This document shows positions 54,265 to 63,977 of a stretch of 64,000 bases of DNA, piece after piece (within the stretch, counting starts at the first letter, position 1; the number at the start of each line of letters is the position of its first letter). The position numbers and the translations under genes were made by a program. The DNA lies in contig NZ_MTAW01000187.1 in the NCBI RefSeq assembly GCF_002154725.1, positions 1-64,000 of the forward strand, in the 5' to 3' direction. This DNA comes from Nostoc sp. 106C. Its GTDB lineage: Bacteria; Cyanobacteriota; Cyanobacteriia; Cyanobacteriales; Nostocaceae. The notes under the pieces are model-generated. The model saw only the letters and a list, made by a program, of their open reading frames with translations. It did not search any database and was not told where the DNA came from.

Positions 54265-57200
54265 TTAAAATCGCCTATCATACTCAACTACGGCACGACT
54301 ATCATCAAATAAATTCGTGGAGGCGCGGAGGCGAATTGTATCGGTAATTCGATAATTGAGACCCCATTGTAATGGGTCATTTGCTGTTAAAATTTTGATG
54401 CCGGAAACAGAAAACTTAGAGGAAATATCTACCCCTGCTTCTAGCGCTAATTCTAAAGTTGAATTGCTCTTTCCTGCTTCGGGATTATCAGAGATCACAG
54501 TTGGAAATAGACGTAGTTCACTTAAACCAAAAGCATTACCAATTTGGTTAAAGGCTCCCTGAAAATTGTTAAATACAGCTGAACCTGCTATATTAATCAG
54601 CCCTAAAGTACTGTCACCTCGTCCTTGAGTATCTACAAACCCACCGCCCAAAAGCGCTACAAGTTCTGTTTCGCTGCGTGAGGGAGTACTTGTCAGTTGC
54701 AGATTTTCGTTTAATTTACTAGCAGGTCCTTTAACTGTGGCTTCAACTCGCACAGTTTCTAGGCTTGATAAACCTGTGGTGTTGAGCTTGCTAATATCAC
54801 CAGTCAAATTTCCATCCAGTACTTTGGCAAATAGTCGAATATCTAAATTCGGGTCGCGGGGTTGTTCCTTTCTAAAAGTTGCTGTATGTTCATAACCACG
54901 AGCAAGATTAAACTGTGTAGTAAATAAATTTACTCCTCCTTTATTGAGGCGAATCTTACCATCTGGTACTGGCTGATTTAAAGGCCCATTAACTGCGAGG
55001 CTACCTGTTGCTTGGAAGTTGATAATTGGTGGCCGGGAAATTTGTACGTTTTTACCTAGTAATAGTTCTAGATTATTCAATCTTGCTGTTGTAGTTTTTG
55101 TTTCAGTTTTATCTTGCTTGTTAGCTTTGCTTGGTAAAAGACCTTGAGCGCTATCAGTAGAGTTAGCACTGTTGGTAGATTCTGCTAGCAACACTTGACC
55201 ATCAAACAACTCTACTTTTCCACCAATGACTGGGTTAAGGGCAGAACCTGTAATCTGCAAATTACCACTAGCGCCTCCTTGGTACAGTCCTTTGAGTCTC
55301 AACGTTAGCTGATCGAGGTTAACGGCAAGAGGATTAGTAATGTTCGCTTCTTGGTTATTGAAAATGGGAATTTCTCCAGCCGCCTCTACTTTACCTCGGC
55401 TAAATCTACCCTGAAGATTCTCTACTAATATGCGATCAAAATCAAAAGTTACCTTACCTGAAACACGTCTCACCTTTCCTGGCAAAGCTTGGGCTGAAAA
55501 AGTGGCATCATTAACACTGGCAATTCCAACTACTTGTGGCTGCTGTCTCGTTCCGCGCACTGTCAGGTCTACTTCACCTTCACCTTTCTCAAACATGACC
55601 TGGTTAGTTAACACGTTTAAGAGTGCAAGTCCTTCATTTTTCACTTTGACATCCAGGCTGATTTGCTCGCTGTCTGGCGTTGCAGAAGCAAAAGGTAACT
55701 TATAGGGTATGCTGCCATTAATGTTGACAGGTTCTGGTCCAGCAACTATGACATTACTGCCAAAATTTAAACGAGCATTATCATAACTAAAACTGGCTGT
55801 AGCGGATTCTACTTTCTTCTGATTAATTGTTCCTTCTGTGACTTGTAATTCACCTCTAGCTTTGGGATTGCTGATACTACCTGCTAAAGCTACTGAAGTG
55901 TTGAGATTACCTGTCACCCCAATTGGTAGTTTAACGAAATTACTCAGTGCCTGTAACGGGAAATTTTTGACCTGCAAATTACCGGATTGCTCGTTACCGC
56001 CAATGTTACCTTTGAAAGCGATCAGCCTGTCTTTAGACTCAATCCGTAAAGGTAACAACGTCAAAACACCGTTTTCAAATCTGCCATTAGCAATCAACTG
56101 TTCGGCATTATAAAAACGACCTGGTTCGTTCTTTTCTGCATCTTTACCCCAAGTCCAGTTTTGACCAATCAAATTAAACTGCGCTGCTATTCCGTTAGCT
56201 GTAGCAGTGTCTAGGGCAACTTCCCCATTGAAAGTTCCTTGTAAGTCCGCTAAATCTGGCATTGGATTGGCGTCACGCCGCTTTTGTTGTTGTTCTGCCA
56301 ATAAAGCATCAACTTGATAAAAACGCTCGATTTGGGTTGATAATGGCTGATTGGATAATCCTTGAGGAGTAGTGACCAAATCCGCAGCCGTACCGTAGGT
56401 TGGCGCTTGCAGACCATTGCGGAGATCTTGTACCTCAAATACCTGTATTGCTGTCAAAACATCTTGGACATTACCCTCGTTGATGTTGAGTTTACCTTGG
56501 ACTTGAGGAGTTTTAGCAGAGGTATTAAGGTTACCTGTAAAGGCGTAGCGACTTTTACCTTTGACAAATGCACTGTCTGTAATGCTTGCCGTGCCATTGC
56601 CATAACGAAATTGAGCAGTTAAAAGTTCGCCCTTGATGCGTCCGATCGCGGGATTGGCGATCGCCACATTTCCACTTGCTGCTAATGTATCCTGATTCAC
56701 CAGCAAATTCCCTGTCAAGGCTCCGGCCAAGGCACTATTCCCAAGGCGAGTGTTAGCAGGCAAAGATAAATTTAATACCTGTAAGGGAAAGTTATCTAAT
56801 TTTAATGCCAAATTATCGCCTTGAGCTTGGCCGCTGGCTGATGCTTGCTGCCAGTTGACTAAGAAAGAGTTGGGGCGATTTTTGGCATTAAGGTTGAATG
56901 CAATGCGATCACTTTTCCCAGCTACGTCTAAATTAGTACCTTGCCCTTGCACAGACTTGATATTTCCACTTAAAACTGGCTCAAAGGCAAAGTTCTTCAC
57001 TGCCAAATTCCGTAGCCTCAGTTGCCCTTGGATATTCGGCACAGGTAAGTTGCCAGTTACTTGTCCAGCAAAATCTGCTTTCCCCGCTAGATTGATAGCA
57101 TTTGGCAGCTTAACAGCCAACTGTTGCAAGTCATAATCTTGCGCTTGGACATTGAGATTTAAATCTGTAATTTGTGGTATGCCTGCTCCTTGAGCATTGG

Positions 57201-59739
57201 CTAATATATAACCACTGGCATTTAAATTAGTTGCAGTTGCTCGTTCAATGTTCAGCTTTTGGCCATCCCAGGCGATCGCTGCACTTAGGGGTTGCCCAAT
57301 TGCCGCAATACCTTGAGAAAACTGTACCTGTCCAGCAGCGCGTACATCAGCTAATTTGGTTGATTGTACCGTGCCAGCTACTTGCAGCTGACCACCAAAC
57401 TGACCCCGCAACTGCTGATTTAACTGATTTAATTTCACACCAGAAGCCTTAACCACAGCCTGATAGCGCCCGTTAGCTAGTTCAATATTTGAGGCTGTAA
57501 TTGTGCCATCTGCAACATTTACCCGTGCCTGACCAGTAGCTACAATTGTTTCTGGTTTAAAGGAATCAACTGTCCCGGCAACATCGAAATCACCATTTAA
57601 ATTACCCCGAAACTGCTTAATTGTTGGTGCTAACTCCTGCACAGCCAGATCATTTGCCCTCAGTTGCGCTAGATAAACACCATTAGCCAGTTGGATATTT
57701 TTCGCTGTGACTGTACCACCAGCCACTGCCAAACTGCCCTCGCCAGTACCACGCAGAGTCTTGAGGCTAAAATTATCTCTGCTGCCTGCTATTTGAAACG
57801 TACCTGCCAATGGCCCAGTGAAGGCTGGGGGAACATTCTTTAATACCCGTCCCAACCGCACGCCATTAGCGACTAATTGAGCCGCAAAGTTTTGGTCTTG
57901 TAGTTGAATCTTAGAAACTGCAACTGTACCGCCACCTATTTGTACAGCCGCACCCTCAGGGCGAATTGAGGCAATTTTAAATGGTGATGTTGTCCCGGAA
58001 AGCAACAAGCGGCCGTTAAATTCTGCCCCAGCTAAAGAGACATTTTGCAGTTTATTCTTATCAACAAAAGGTTCTACCTGTACACCAGAGGCTTGGGCTA
58101 CAGCTTGCCAACTTTGATTGGCGTAACTACCAGATGCTTTTACTGTACCGCCACTGACATTAACAGCAACATCACGGAAGAAGACAGTGCGATCTGGGGC
58201 AATGGTGACTATACCAGTTGCGGGATAGGTTGCTTTTGGAGCTTGCCATTGCACAACAGTTTGAATGTTACCAGCAACACCAGTTAACTGACCTGTACCA
58301 GAGACAGCACCGATTTGAAATGAAGGTGTAGTGTTATAAATTTGCGCGATCGCATCCCCTGGAACATTCTCACCAGTAAAATTAAAATCCAGTTGCGGCG
58401 TTTTACCAAGTTTTATAATGCCAGCACCCGTAACCTTTCCGCCAACTGTCGGTGTGCCTTGAATATCTTTCAGCCTGATTAAAGAATTGCCAGTAGAAAA
58501 CTCAAACTTGCTACTAACAGTCTTAAAATCTACTTTGTCAATCTGAGCAGGTTTAATTGTGGCAACTGTGCCTGTCAGAATTGGTTTGTTAGGTGCGCCA
58601 ATCAGTTGTAAGTCTGCTTTAACTTCGCCCGTTGCAGCCACAGGTAATTTTACCTTGAGAGTCTCCAAGGCTGTAGCTACATTTACCTGATTAACTCGCC
58701 CTATCAACTGATAGCCAGCTTGTCTATCGATAATACCTGTAGCCAATAGGGGAATTTTACCGTAATTACCAGCTACCTTGTCTAACTGTATTTCTGTTCC
58801 TTTGAAGCTGATGTTTCCCTGGGAATTATTCAACAGTTGTGGTAAACGAGGTACTTGAATTGCTACTCCTTGTAAAAAAGCACTGCCATACAATAAGGTC
58901 TGCTGCTGTGGTATCAGTTGAATTTGTAAATCCCCATTGACTCGACCCGCCTGTAAAGTTAGTGGTAACTTAATAATGCGAGTAATATCAGCAGCCAGCA
59001 AGTCTTGCCCTCGTAGCTGTAAATTAGCGGCTTGTGTTTTAAGGCGTGTATCTCCCTTAAGAGCCAGACTACCACCACTATCTGCTTGACCTGCAACATC
59101 AAACCGCATCAGCTGGTTGTTTTCCAAAAGCTGGGCAGTGCCGTTGAGTTGCGAAAATCCCACAGGTAAGTTGGGGATTTGAGGCGTTGTGGGTTTTTGT
59201 TGTCCTGCTGTTTGAGGAAAAGGCATCAAAACTAGCTTGCCATTGCGTAACCGAATTTTATCCAAATCGGTTTTAATCGGTCCGCCTTTACCACCAATAG
59301 CAATGCTAGTAGTCAGCCAGCGTCCTTGTTCATCTTTTTCAATATAAATATCCGGATTGACTAAGGTAACATCAAGCTTAAGGTTGCGGTTCAAGATTAA
59401 CTGTAATGAGTCAAAACCTACTTCCACAGCCTCAACTGCCACTCGGTCTGGATCTGTGGCGGTTGCTGGAATCTCCGAAGCTGCAAACCTTACTCCCGCC
59501 AGAGAAAATTCTGTTACTTTGCCAAGTTTCACCGGACGATTGAGTGTCGTAGTAAGATTTTTTTCTGCTAATGGCGCTAAATCTTTTTGTACAAAATCCC
59601 ATAACCGCCAGATACCGCCTGCAATTGCTAGTAGTAAGAGTCCGCCCAAAGCAATGCCACCGCGACTCAACACCAGCAACCAGAAACGCTTGGGATTTGG
59701 GGAATTGGAGTGATTAACTTGATTGGGGCACTTACTCAT
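54265..59739 (-). CDS. tamB: TamB/DUF490-family translocation and assembly protein
   Basis: An 1824-residue protein with one N-terminal membrane anchor (about 17-45) and a long series of beta-strand repeats (GSYANQSWQAVAQASGV; NGVYLAQLRANDLAVQELAP; NGRYQAVVKASGVKLNQLNQ). It ends in the TamB C-terminal domain (SRSETELVALLGGGFVD, LGLINIAGSAVFNN, RASTNLFDDSRAVVEYDRRF). TamB-type proteins bridge the periplasm and transfer lipids or help outer-membrane protein assembly with an Omp85 partner. No Omp85 gene is adjacent. Internal repeats make it longer than E. coli TamB (1259). Confidence 0.92.
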   Translation of the reverse strand: MSKCPNQVNHSNSPNPKRFWLLVLSRGGIALGGLLLLAIAGGIWRLWDFVQKDLAPLAEKNLTTTLNRPVKLGKVTEFSLAGVRFAASEIPATATDPDRVAVEAVEVGFDSLQLILNRNLKLDVTLVNPDIYIEKDEQGRWLTTSIAIGGKGGPIKTDLDKIRLRNGKLVLMPFPQTAGQQKPTTPQIPNLPVGFSQLNGTAQLLENNQLMRFDVAGQADSGGSLALKGDTRLKTQAANLQLRGQDLLAADITRIIKLPLTLQAGRVNGDLQIQLIPQQQTLLYGSAFLQGVAIQVPRLPQLLNNSQGNISFKGTEIQLDKVAGNYGKIPLLATGIIDRQAGYQLIGRVNQVNVATALETLKVKLPVAATGEVKADLQLIGAPNKPILTGTVATIKPAQIDKVDFKTVSSKFEFSTGNSLIRLKDIQGTPTVGGKVTGAGIIKLGKTPQLDFNFTGENVPGDAIAQIYNTTPSFQIGAVSGTGQLTGVAGNIQTVVQWQAPKATYPATGIVTIAPDRTVFFRDVAVNVSGGTVKASGSYANQSWQAVAQASGVQVEPFVDKNKLQNVSLAGAEFNGRLLLSGTTSPFKIASIRPEGAAVQIGGGTVAVSKIQLQDQNFAAQLVANGVRLGRVLKNVPPAFTGPLAGTFQIAGSRDNFSLKTLRGTGEGSLAVAGGTVTAKNIQLANGVYLAQLRANDLAVQELAPTIKQFRGNLNGDFDVAGTVDSFKPETIVATGQARVNVADGTITASNIELANGRYQAVVKASGVKLNQLNQQLRGQFGGQLQVAGTVQSTKLADVRAAGQVQFSQGIAAIGQPLSAAIAWDGQKLNIERATATNLNASGYILANAQGAGIPQITDLNLNVQAQDYDLQQLAVKLPNAINLAGKADFAGQVTGNLPVPNIQGQLRLRNLAVKNFAFEPVLSGNIKSVQGQGTNLDVAGKSDRIAFNLNAKNRPNSFLVNWQQASASGQAQGDNLALKLDNFPLQVLNLSLPANTRLGNSALAGALTGNLLVNQDTLAASGNVAIANPAIGRIKGELLTAQFRYGNGTASITDSAFVKGKSRYAFTGNLNTSAKTPQVQGKLNINEGNVQDVLTAIQVFEVQDLRNGLQAPTYGTAADLVTTPQGLSNQPLSTQIERFYQVDALLAEQQQKRRDANPMPDLADLQGTFNGEVALDTATANGIAAQFNLIGQNWTWGKDAEKNEPGRFYNAEQLIANGRFENGVLTLLPLRIESKDRLIAFKGNIGGNEQSGNLQVKNFPLQALSNFVKLPIGVTGNLNTSVALAGSISNPKARGELQVTEGTINQKKVESATASFSYDNARLNFGSNVIVAGPEPVNINGSIPYKLPFASATPDSEQISLDVKVKNEGLALLNVLTNQVMFEKGEGEVDLTVRGTRQQPQVVGIASVNDATFSAQALPGKVRRVSGKVTFDFDRILVENLQGRFSRGKVEAAGEIPIFNNQEANITNPLAVNLDQLTLRLKGLYQGGASGNLQITGSALNPVIGGKVELFDGQVLLAESTNSANSTDSAQGLLPSKANKQDKTETKTTTARLNNLELLLGKNVQISRPPIINFQATGSLAVNGPLNQPVPDGKIRLNKGGVNLFTTQFNLARGYEHTATFRKEQPRDPNLDIRLFAKVLDGNLTGDISKLNTTGLSSLETVRVEATVKGPASKLNENLQLTSTPSRSETELVALLGGGFVDTQGRGDSTLGLINIAGSAVFNNFQGAFNQIGNAFGLSELRLFPTVISDNPEAGKSNSTLELALEAGVDISSKFSVSGIKILTANDPLQWGLNYRITDTIRLRASTNLFDDSRAVVEYDRRF

Positions 59740-60502
59740 TTGCTTTCACTCTTTGTTTGGCGACTGTAGCTGACTCACATCTGGCACTAACTAGTACTAG
59801 ATTGATCTGCCAGATCCAGGATACGTTAACTAAAATAGAAGACCCGATCGCTTGAGTCGAGGAAACTGCTTCATTCAATAGATATTTAATGATATTGGCA
59901 CTGTCAGGAACATCAGAACGAGTAAAATACCCACACTGTATTATCAGCTCGGTGTGGGCTTCTTATATTCCTGAGTATTTGTTTTCAAAGCACAACAGCC
60001 TAGCTTACAGCAGCTCCAATGAACGAAATATTTTTTGCTCCATTTAAAACAGCGTCAACACTCCATTAATCATTTCCACACTGAAAGTGTTCATCAGAGC
60101 GTAGCCGAAATATGCAAACATAGATGACAGGTTTGACTGAATATAGGCAAAATTACAATCTTGCCTAGAATGCCCTTGTAGTTGAGGAAAGTCCGTAACT
60201 GATATAAAGACATCATCATTCTAGACGACACAATTCATATAGAGTTCCGAGATTATTCTCAAAAACGCAACTATCTTTATACCCTCACGAACCTATAGCA
60301 GTTTTTAATTGTATGTTCCTAGTCAGTAGTCACTGGTCTTCAGCAAAAACAACTGACAAATGATGGCAGTGAGACGGCTATCTCTTCCACCTCCAGAAAC
60401 AGTGGGCTTGACGCTGCCTTTTTGTGAAAATTAGGAGTAAGACTTTCCTTGAGGCACAACCTAGAACTTTAATAGGAATAGACACCAAAAACATAAGGAT
60501 AG
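59740..60502. other. Intergenic region upstream of tamB and the DUF3110 gene
   Basis: About 760 bp between divergent genes. One hairpin stands out at 59930-59958 (CCCACAC/GTGTGGG) with TATTTTAC on its minus-strand exit and CTTCTTATATT on the plus-strand exit. No coding frame, tRNA or known RNA is recognised in the rest. Confidence 0.45.
59930..59958. terminator. Hairpin with T-rich exits, orientation uncertain
   Basis: CCCACAC (59930-59936) pairs with GTGTGGG (59952-59958) across 15 nt. No gene ends here, so if it terminates anything it is an unannotated RNA in the 60 kb intergenic region or an attenuator in the tamB leader. Confidence 0.3.
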
Positions 60503-60931
60503 ATGATTACACCGATGCGTGTTTTTGTGCTAATTTTTAATGCTCGAACGGAGAATGAGGGCATTCACACCGTACGGATAGGCGATCGCAATAAAATTCT
60601 GATGTTTGAATCAGAAGATGACGCAACGCGCTTTGCCTTGATGTTAGAAGCTCAGGATTTCCCCGTACCAACAGTAGAAGCGCTCGATGCCGAGGAAATT
60701 AAGGAATTTTGTGACAGCGCTGATTATGATTGGGAAATTGTCCCCGAAAACAGTAATTTAGTCATCACTCCCCCAGAACTAAATGTGGAAGAAACCGACT
60801 GGCAGCCTGATGCTCAACAAGAGGATACTGATGAGGAAATCTTCCGCCCTAATCCGGCAGAACAAGCAGAACCAGACTTATCTGATACTGAACTAGAAAA
60901 GATGCGTCGCAAACTAGAAGGTTTATTGTAA
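60503..60931 (+). CDS. DUF3110 family protein
   Basis: A 142-residue protein: MRVFVLIFNARTENEGIHTV, then FESEDDATRFALMLEAQDFP and an acidic Pro/Glu/Asp-rich C-terminal half ending in SDTELEKMRRKLEGLL. This matches a short cyanobacterial/plastid family (DUF3110) of unknown function. AAGGATAG precedes the first ATG; Met5 is the family's usual start and is an alternative. Confidence 0.82.
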   Translation: MITPMRVFVLIFNARTENEGIHTVRIGDRNKILMFESEDDATRFALMLEAQDFPVPTVEALDAEEIKEFCDSADYDWEIVPENSNLVITPPELNVEETDWQPDAQQEDTDEEIFRPNPAEQAEPDLSDTELEKMRRKLEGLL

Positions 60932-60979
60932 TTAGTCATGAGTCATTAGTCGTTGGTCTTTGGTTATTGGTAACTGATA

Positions 60980-61076
60980 TGATGTCCGCTCAATTGACCA
61001 CAATTCCTTAGCACTTCACCTTATCAGTTAGCGTGGGGGTGGGATGCTTTGATTATGGCCAATTCGACGGACATGA
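60980..61076. mobile_element. MITE-like element with terminal inverted repeats and TA flanks
   Basis: TGATGTCCGCTCAATTGACC (60980-60999) and the complement of GGCCAATTCGACGGACATGA (61057-61076) match at 15 of 20 positions, and both ends are flanked by TA. The 97-bp size, the absence of coding capacity and the TA target duplication fit a small non-autonomous relative of an IS630/mariner-type insertion sequence. It sits between the DUF3110 gene and murQ inside an ATTGGTCATTAGTC-type repeat present on both sides in opposite orientation. Confidence 0.6.
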
Positions 61077-61126
61077 TATGACAACTGACTAATGACCAAT
61101 AACAAATGACAGAGGACAAAAAATAA

Positions 61127-62050
61127 ATGACAAATTTGCAGGAACGCGGCTATCTTTTGACCGAGCAAGTAAACTCTAATAGTCTTAACTTAGACCAGAT
61201 CAGTTCTCTGGAATTGGTGGATTTGTTTAATAGCGAAGACCAAAAGGCCGTTGCAGCAGTAGCCGCGGCCAAAACTCAGTTAGCCCATGCGATTGATTAC
61301 ACAGCAGAGCGTTTGCGTCAGGGAGGACGCTTATTTTATATTGGTGCGGGAACAAGTGGGAGACTAGGGGTATTAGACGCTGCTGAATGCCCACCTACCT
61401 TTTGTACACCACCAGAGTTAGTACAGGGGATTATTGCTGGTGGTGCTGGCGCACTAGTACGTAGTTCTGAAGATTTAGAAGACCGTGCTCAAGATGGAGA
61501 AGCGGCGATCGCTCAACGACAAATTACACAATTAGATGTAGTAGTGGGGATTACGGCTGGCGGGACAACACCTTTTGTCCACGGGGCGCTGAACGCCGCC
61601 CGCCAACGAGGAGCTATCACGATTTTTATGGCTTGTGTGCCTACTGAACAGGTGAGTTTTGATGCCGATGTTGATATTCGGCTATTAACTGGTCCCGAAA
61701 TCCTCGCTGGTTCAACTCGCCTAAAAGCTGGGACAGCCACAAAGCTAGCTTTAAATATTCTTTCTACCGGGGTAATGGTAAAGCTGGGTAAAGTTTACGG
61801 CAATCGTATGGTAGATGTTGCTGTCACCAATCAAAAATTACGCGATCGCGCTTTGCGAATTTTGCAAGACCTTACAGACTTAAGTCGGGAAGATGCCAGT
61901 TTATTACTAGAACGTAGCGGCAACTGGGTAAAGTTAGCCCTTTTAATGCACTGGACTGGGTTAGAAACAGCAGCAGGCGATCGCTTGTTGTCAGAACATC
62001 AGGGTAATTTAAAGGCAGCTATTGCCAGCTACAACATCGCAAAAACCTGA
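61127..62050 (+). CDS. murQ: N-acetylmuramic acid 6-phosphate etherase
   Basis: A 307-residue SIS-domain lyase. LFYIGAGTSGRLGVLDAAEC, PPTF, GITAGGTTPFVHGAL and ATKLALNILSTGVMVKLGKV are the MurQ signatures. It cleaves the lactyl ether of MurNAc 6-phosphate to GlcNAc 6-phosphate and D-lactate in peptidoglycan recycling. The usual C-terminal helical region (RSGNWVKLALLMHWTGLETA) is intact, so it looks functional. A MITE-like element lies 50 bp upstream of the start. Confidence 0.96.
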   Translation: MTNLQERGYLLTEQVNSNSLNLDQISSLELVDLFNSEDQKAVAAVAAAKTQLAHAIDYTAERLRQGGRLFYIGAGTSGRLGVLDAAECPPTFCTPPELVQGIIAGGAGALVRSSEDLEDRAQDGEAAIAQRQITQLDVVVGITAGGTTPFVHGALNAARQRGAITIFMACVPTEQVSFDADVDIRLLTGPEILAGSTRLKAGTATKLALNILSTGVMVKLGKVYGNRMVDVAVTNQKLRDRALRILQDLTDLSREDASLLLERSGNWVKLALLMHWTGLETAAGDRLLSEHQGNLKAAIASYNIAKT

Positions 62051-62176
62051 AAATGAATTTTGAGAAAATTTTACTTTGCCTACCAATACCAAATCCTTTG
62101 CCACCAACCGAGGTAAGGTCAATTTCTGAGAAATAATTAACTCGAAATAATCTAGTTTGGGAGCTAGCTAGAACTA

Positions 62177-62209
62177 CTGACGGGGCAATTACCCCGTCAG
62201 CTTGTTACT
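62177..62209 (+). terminator. Intrinsic terminator downstream of murQ
   Basis: CTGACGGGG (62177-62185) pairs with CCCCGTCAG (62192-62200) across a 6-nt loop, followed by CTTGTTACT. A second small stem (GTTACT/AGTAAC, 62204-62223) follows. It lies 127 bp after the murQ stop. Confidence 0.7.
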
Positions 62210-62223
62210 GTTAAACTAGTAAC

Positions 62224-62777
62224 AGCTAATATCAAGTCAATCTAAATCTTAGATAAATTTATATAGAAATATAATTTTTCCCAAAAATATTTGTTATTAG
62301 CTGTACAACTAATATGTAAAATAATGTTTCAAAAATCAACAACTTAATCAAAACTGACAAGATAAATTTTAATTTATCAAAATAATTGCAAATTGTTTTT
62401 TAAATATAGATTCCGTATAAATCCTGAGCATAATCAGGCTTAAAAATGAATAAGATAATATATCACAACTGCATACAGGATCATTCTGGATAATATAGGT
62501 TATTACTGATTAGTTAATCATTGCTAAAGCATAGAGTTAAATGAGGGTTAGTTATTTTCTATATTGCTCCTTCATTGCGCTATTTTTGCTATGCTATTGC
62601 ATTTATGATAATCAATCAGTCTTGACTTTATTAACACTATATCTAATGTATACAGAATAAATGGGAAAAATCCGATTACTTTTAATGAGTAAATGGGAAA
62701 TCATTAAAATATTTGCTGGCTATTAAATCGGTAGTGTAGAGTTGCTACGGGCTGACTTGTTAGTAAAAGGACAATGT
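62224..62777. other. AT-rich leader region of the PatA-type gene
   Basis: About 550 bp, very AT-rich, no gene. It should contain the promoter and a long leader for the PatA-type operon. No clear sigma or NtcA site is recognised. Confidence 0.4.
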
Positions 62778-63977
62778 ATGACCCACCAAAAACTGATGAT
62801 ATCAAATAACTTATTAAATGAATTTAAAACTTGTACCCAGCTTCAATATAATGGGCAGTTAAATATTAAAAGTTCAAAAGGGCACCAATGGATTTTTTAT
62901 TATCGGCTGGGAAGAATAGTTTGGGCAGCAGGAGGAATTCATCCTTTCCGTCGTTGGCGCAGACAGATGGCTCAATATTGTCCGCAAATTGAGGTAGATA
63001 AAATACGTTTAAGTCCTGAGGATATATCAAACGATTATTGGGATTATCATCTCCTGGAAATCTTATATAAAAAACAAAAAATCCAGCGAGAACAAATACA
63101 CTCTATTGTAGAAAACACGATAGCAGAATTATTCTTTGATCTAGCTCAGGAGTCAGATTTTACTTCTGTAACTTGTCATCGTAGCCAACAAGTGATCTTA
63201 GAAATGCCAATGAGTTTCACGAGTGCAGATATTTCTTTAAAGCAGATGCAAGAGTCGTGGAAGATTTGGTCGCAGGCAGGTTTGACAAATTTATATCCTG
63301 ATTTAGCACCAGTTCTGCGGAAACCAAAACAACTCCAAAATTTGGTAAGTTCTCCTGTCTACAACAACTTTGTAACTTTGATTAATGGCAAACACACTCT
63401 GCGAGATTTAGCTGTAAAAATGAAACAAAGTGTGATGCCAGTTGCTCGTTCATTACTGCCATATATCCTCAAAGGCATTATTGAACTAGTCGAAGTACCC
63501 GACTTACCCTTAACAGTCATTGAAGCCCAAAAAAATCCTACAGCTACACCACCCAAGAAATTAACTGCTCCATTGATAGCTTGTGTAGATGACAGTCCTC
63601 AAGTCTGTAAAATTCTGGAGGAGATTATTACTGCACATGGGCTAAGGTTCATCAAAATTCAAGATGCTGTGCAAGCTCTACCAACTCTGATTCAGGATAA
63701 GCCAGACTTAATTTTTTTGGATTTAATGATGCCTATTGCCAGTGGTTACGAAATTTGTACTCAGCTGCGGCGAATTTCTAGCTTTGCTAACACACCAGTG
63801 ATTATCTTAACAGGCAATGATGGTCTTTTAGATAGAGTTCGCGCTAAAGTAGCTGGTTCTACAGATTTTCTTACTAAACCCGTAGCAAGCGATAAGGTAA
63901 TGGGTATAGTGCGTAAATATTTACCTATCCCCGCTTCATCTACTAAGATAAACTCCTCTAAAGCTGACAGATTGTAA
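62778..63977 (+). CDS. PatA-type response regulator (DUF4388 plus receiver)
   Basis: A 399-residue protein. Residues about 1-110 (ELLNEFKTCTQLQYNGQLNI-like, GHQWIFYYRLGRIVWAAGGI) are the PATAN/DUF4388 domain; a helical middle follows; about 265-385 is a receiver with the acidic pair in CVDDSP, Asp in LIFLDLMMP, and TGNDG and Lys in DFLTKPVA. This is the PatA/PixG layout; PatA acts in heterocyst patterning and PixG in phototaxis. The frame opens at 62742, but AAGGA 6 nt before the ATG at 62778 decides the start. Such genes usually begin a chemotaxis-like operon (CheY, CheW, MCP, CheA), probably continuing past the window. Confidence 0.9.
   Translation: MTHQKLMISNNLLNEFKTCTQLQYNGQLNIKSSKGHQWIFYYRLGRIVWAAGGIHPFRRWRRQMAQYCPQIEVDKIRLSPEDISNDYWDYHLLEILYKKQKIQREQIHSIVENTIAELFFDLAQESDFTSVTCHRSQQVILEMPMSFTSADISLKQMQESWKIWSQAGLTNLYPDLAPVLRKPKQLQNLVSSPVYNNFVTLINGKHTLRDLAVKMKQSVMPVARSLLPYILKGIIELVEVPDLPLTVIEAQKNPTATPPKKLTAPLIACVDDSPQVCKILEEIITAHGLRFIKIQDAVQALPTLIQDKPDLIFLDLMMPIASGYEICTQLRRISSFANTPVIILTGNDGLLDRVRAKVAGSTDFLTKPVASDKVMGIVRKYLPIPASSTKINSSKADRL

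Noticed and set aside
59930-59958. Riboswitch or known sRNA in the tamB leader
   Set aside because: Only one modest hairpin is visible, without any conserved riboswitch core; orientation is unclear.
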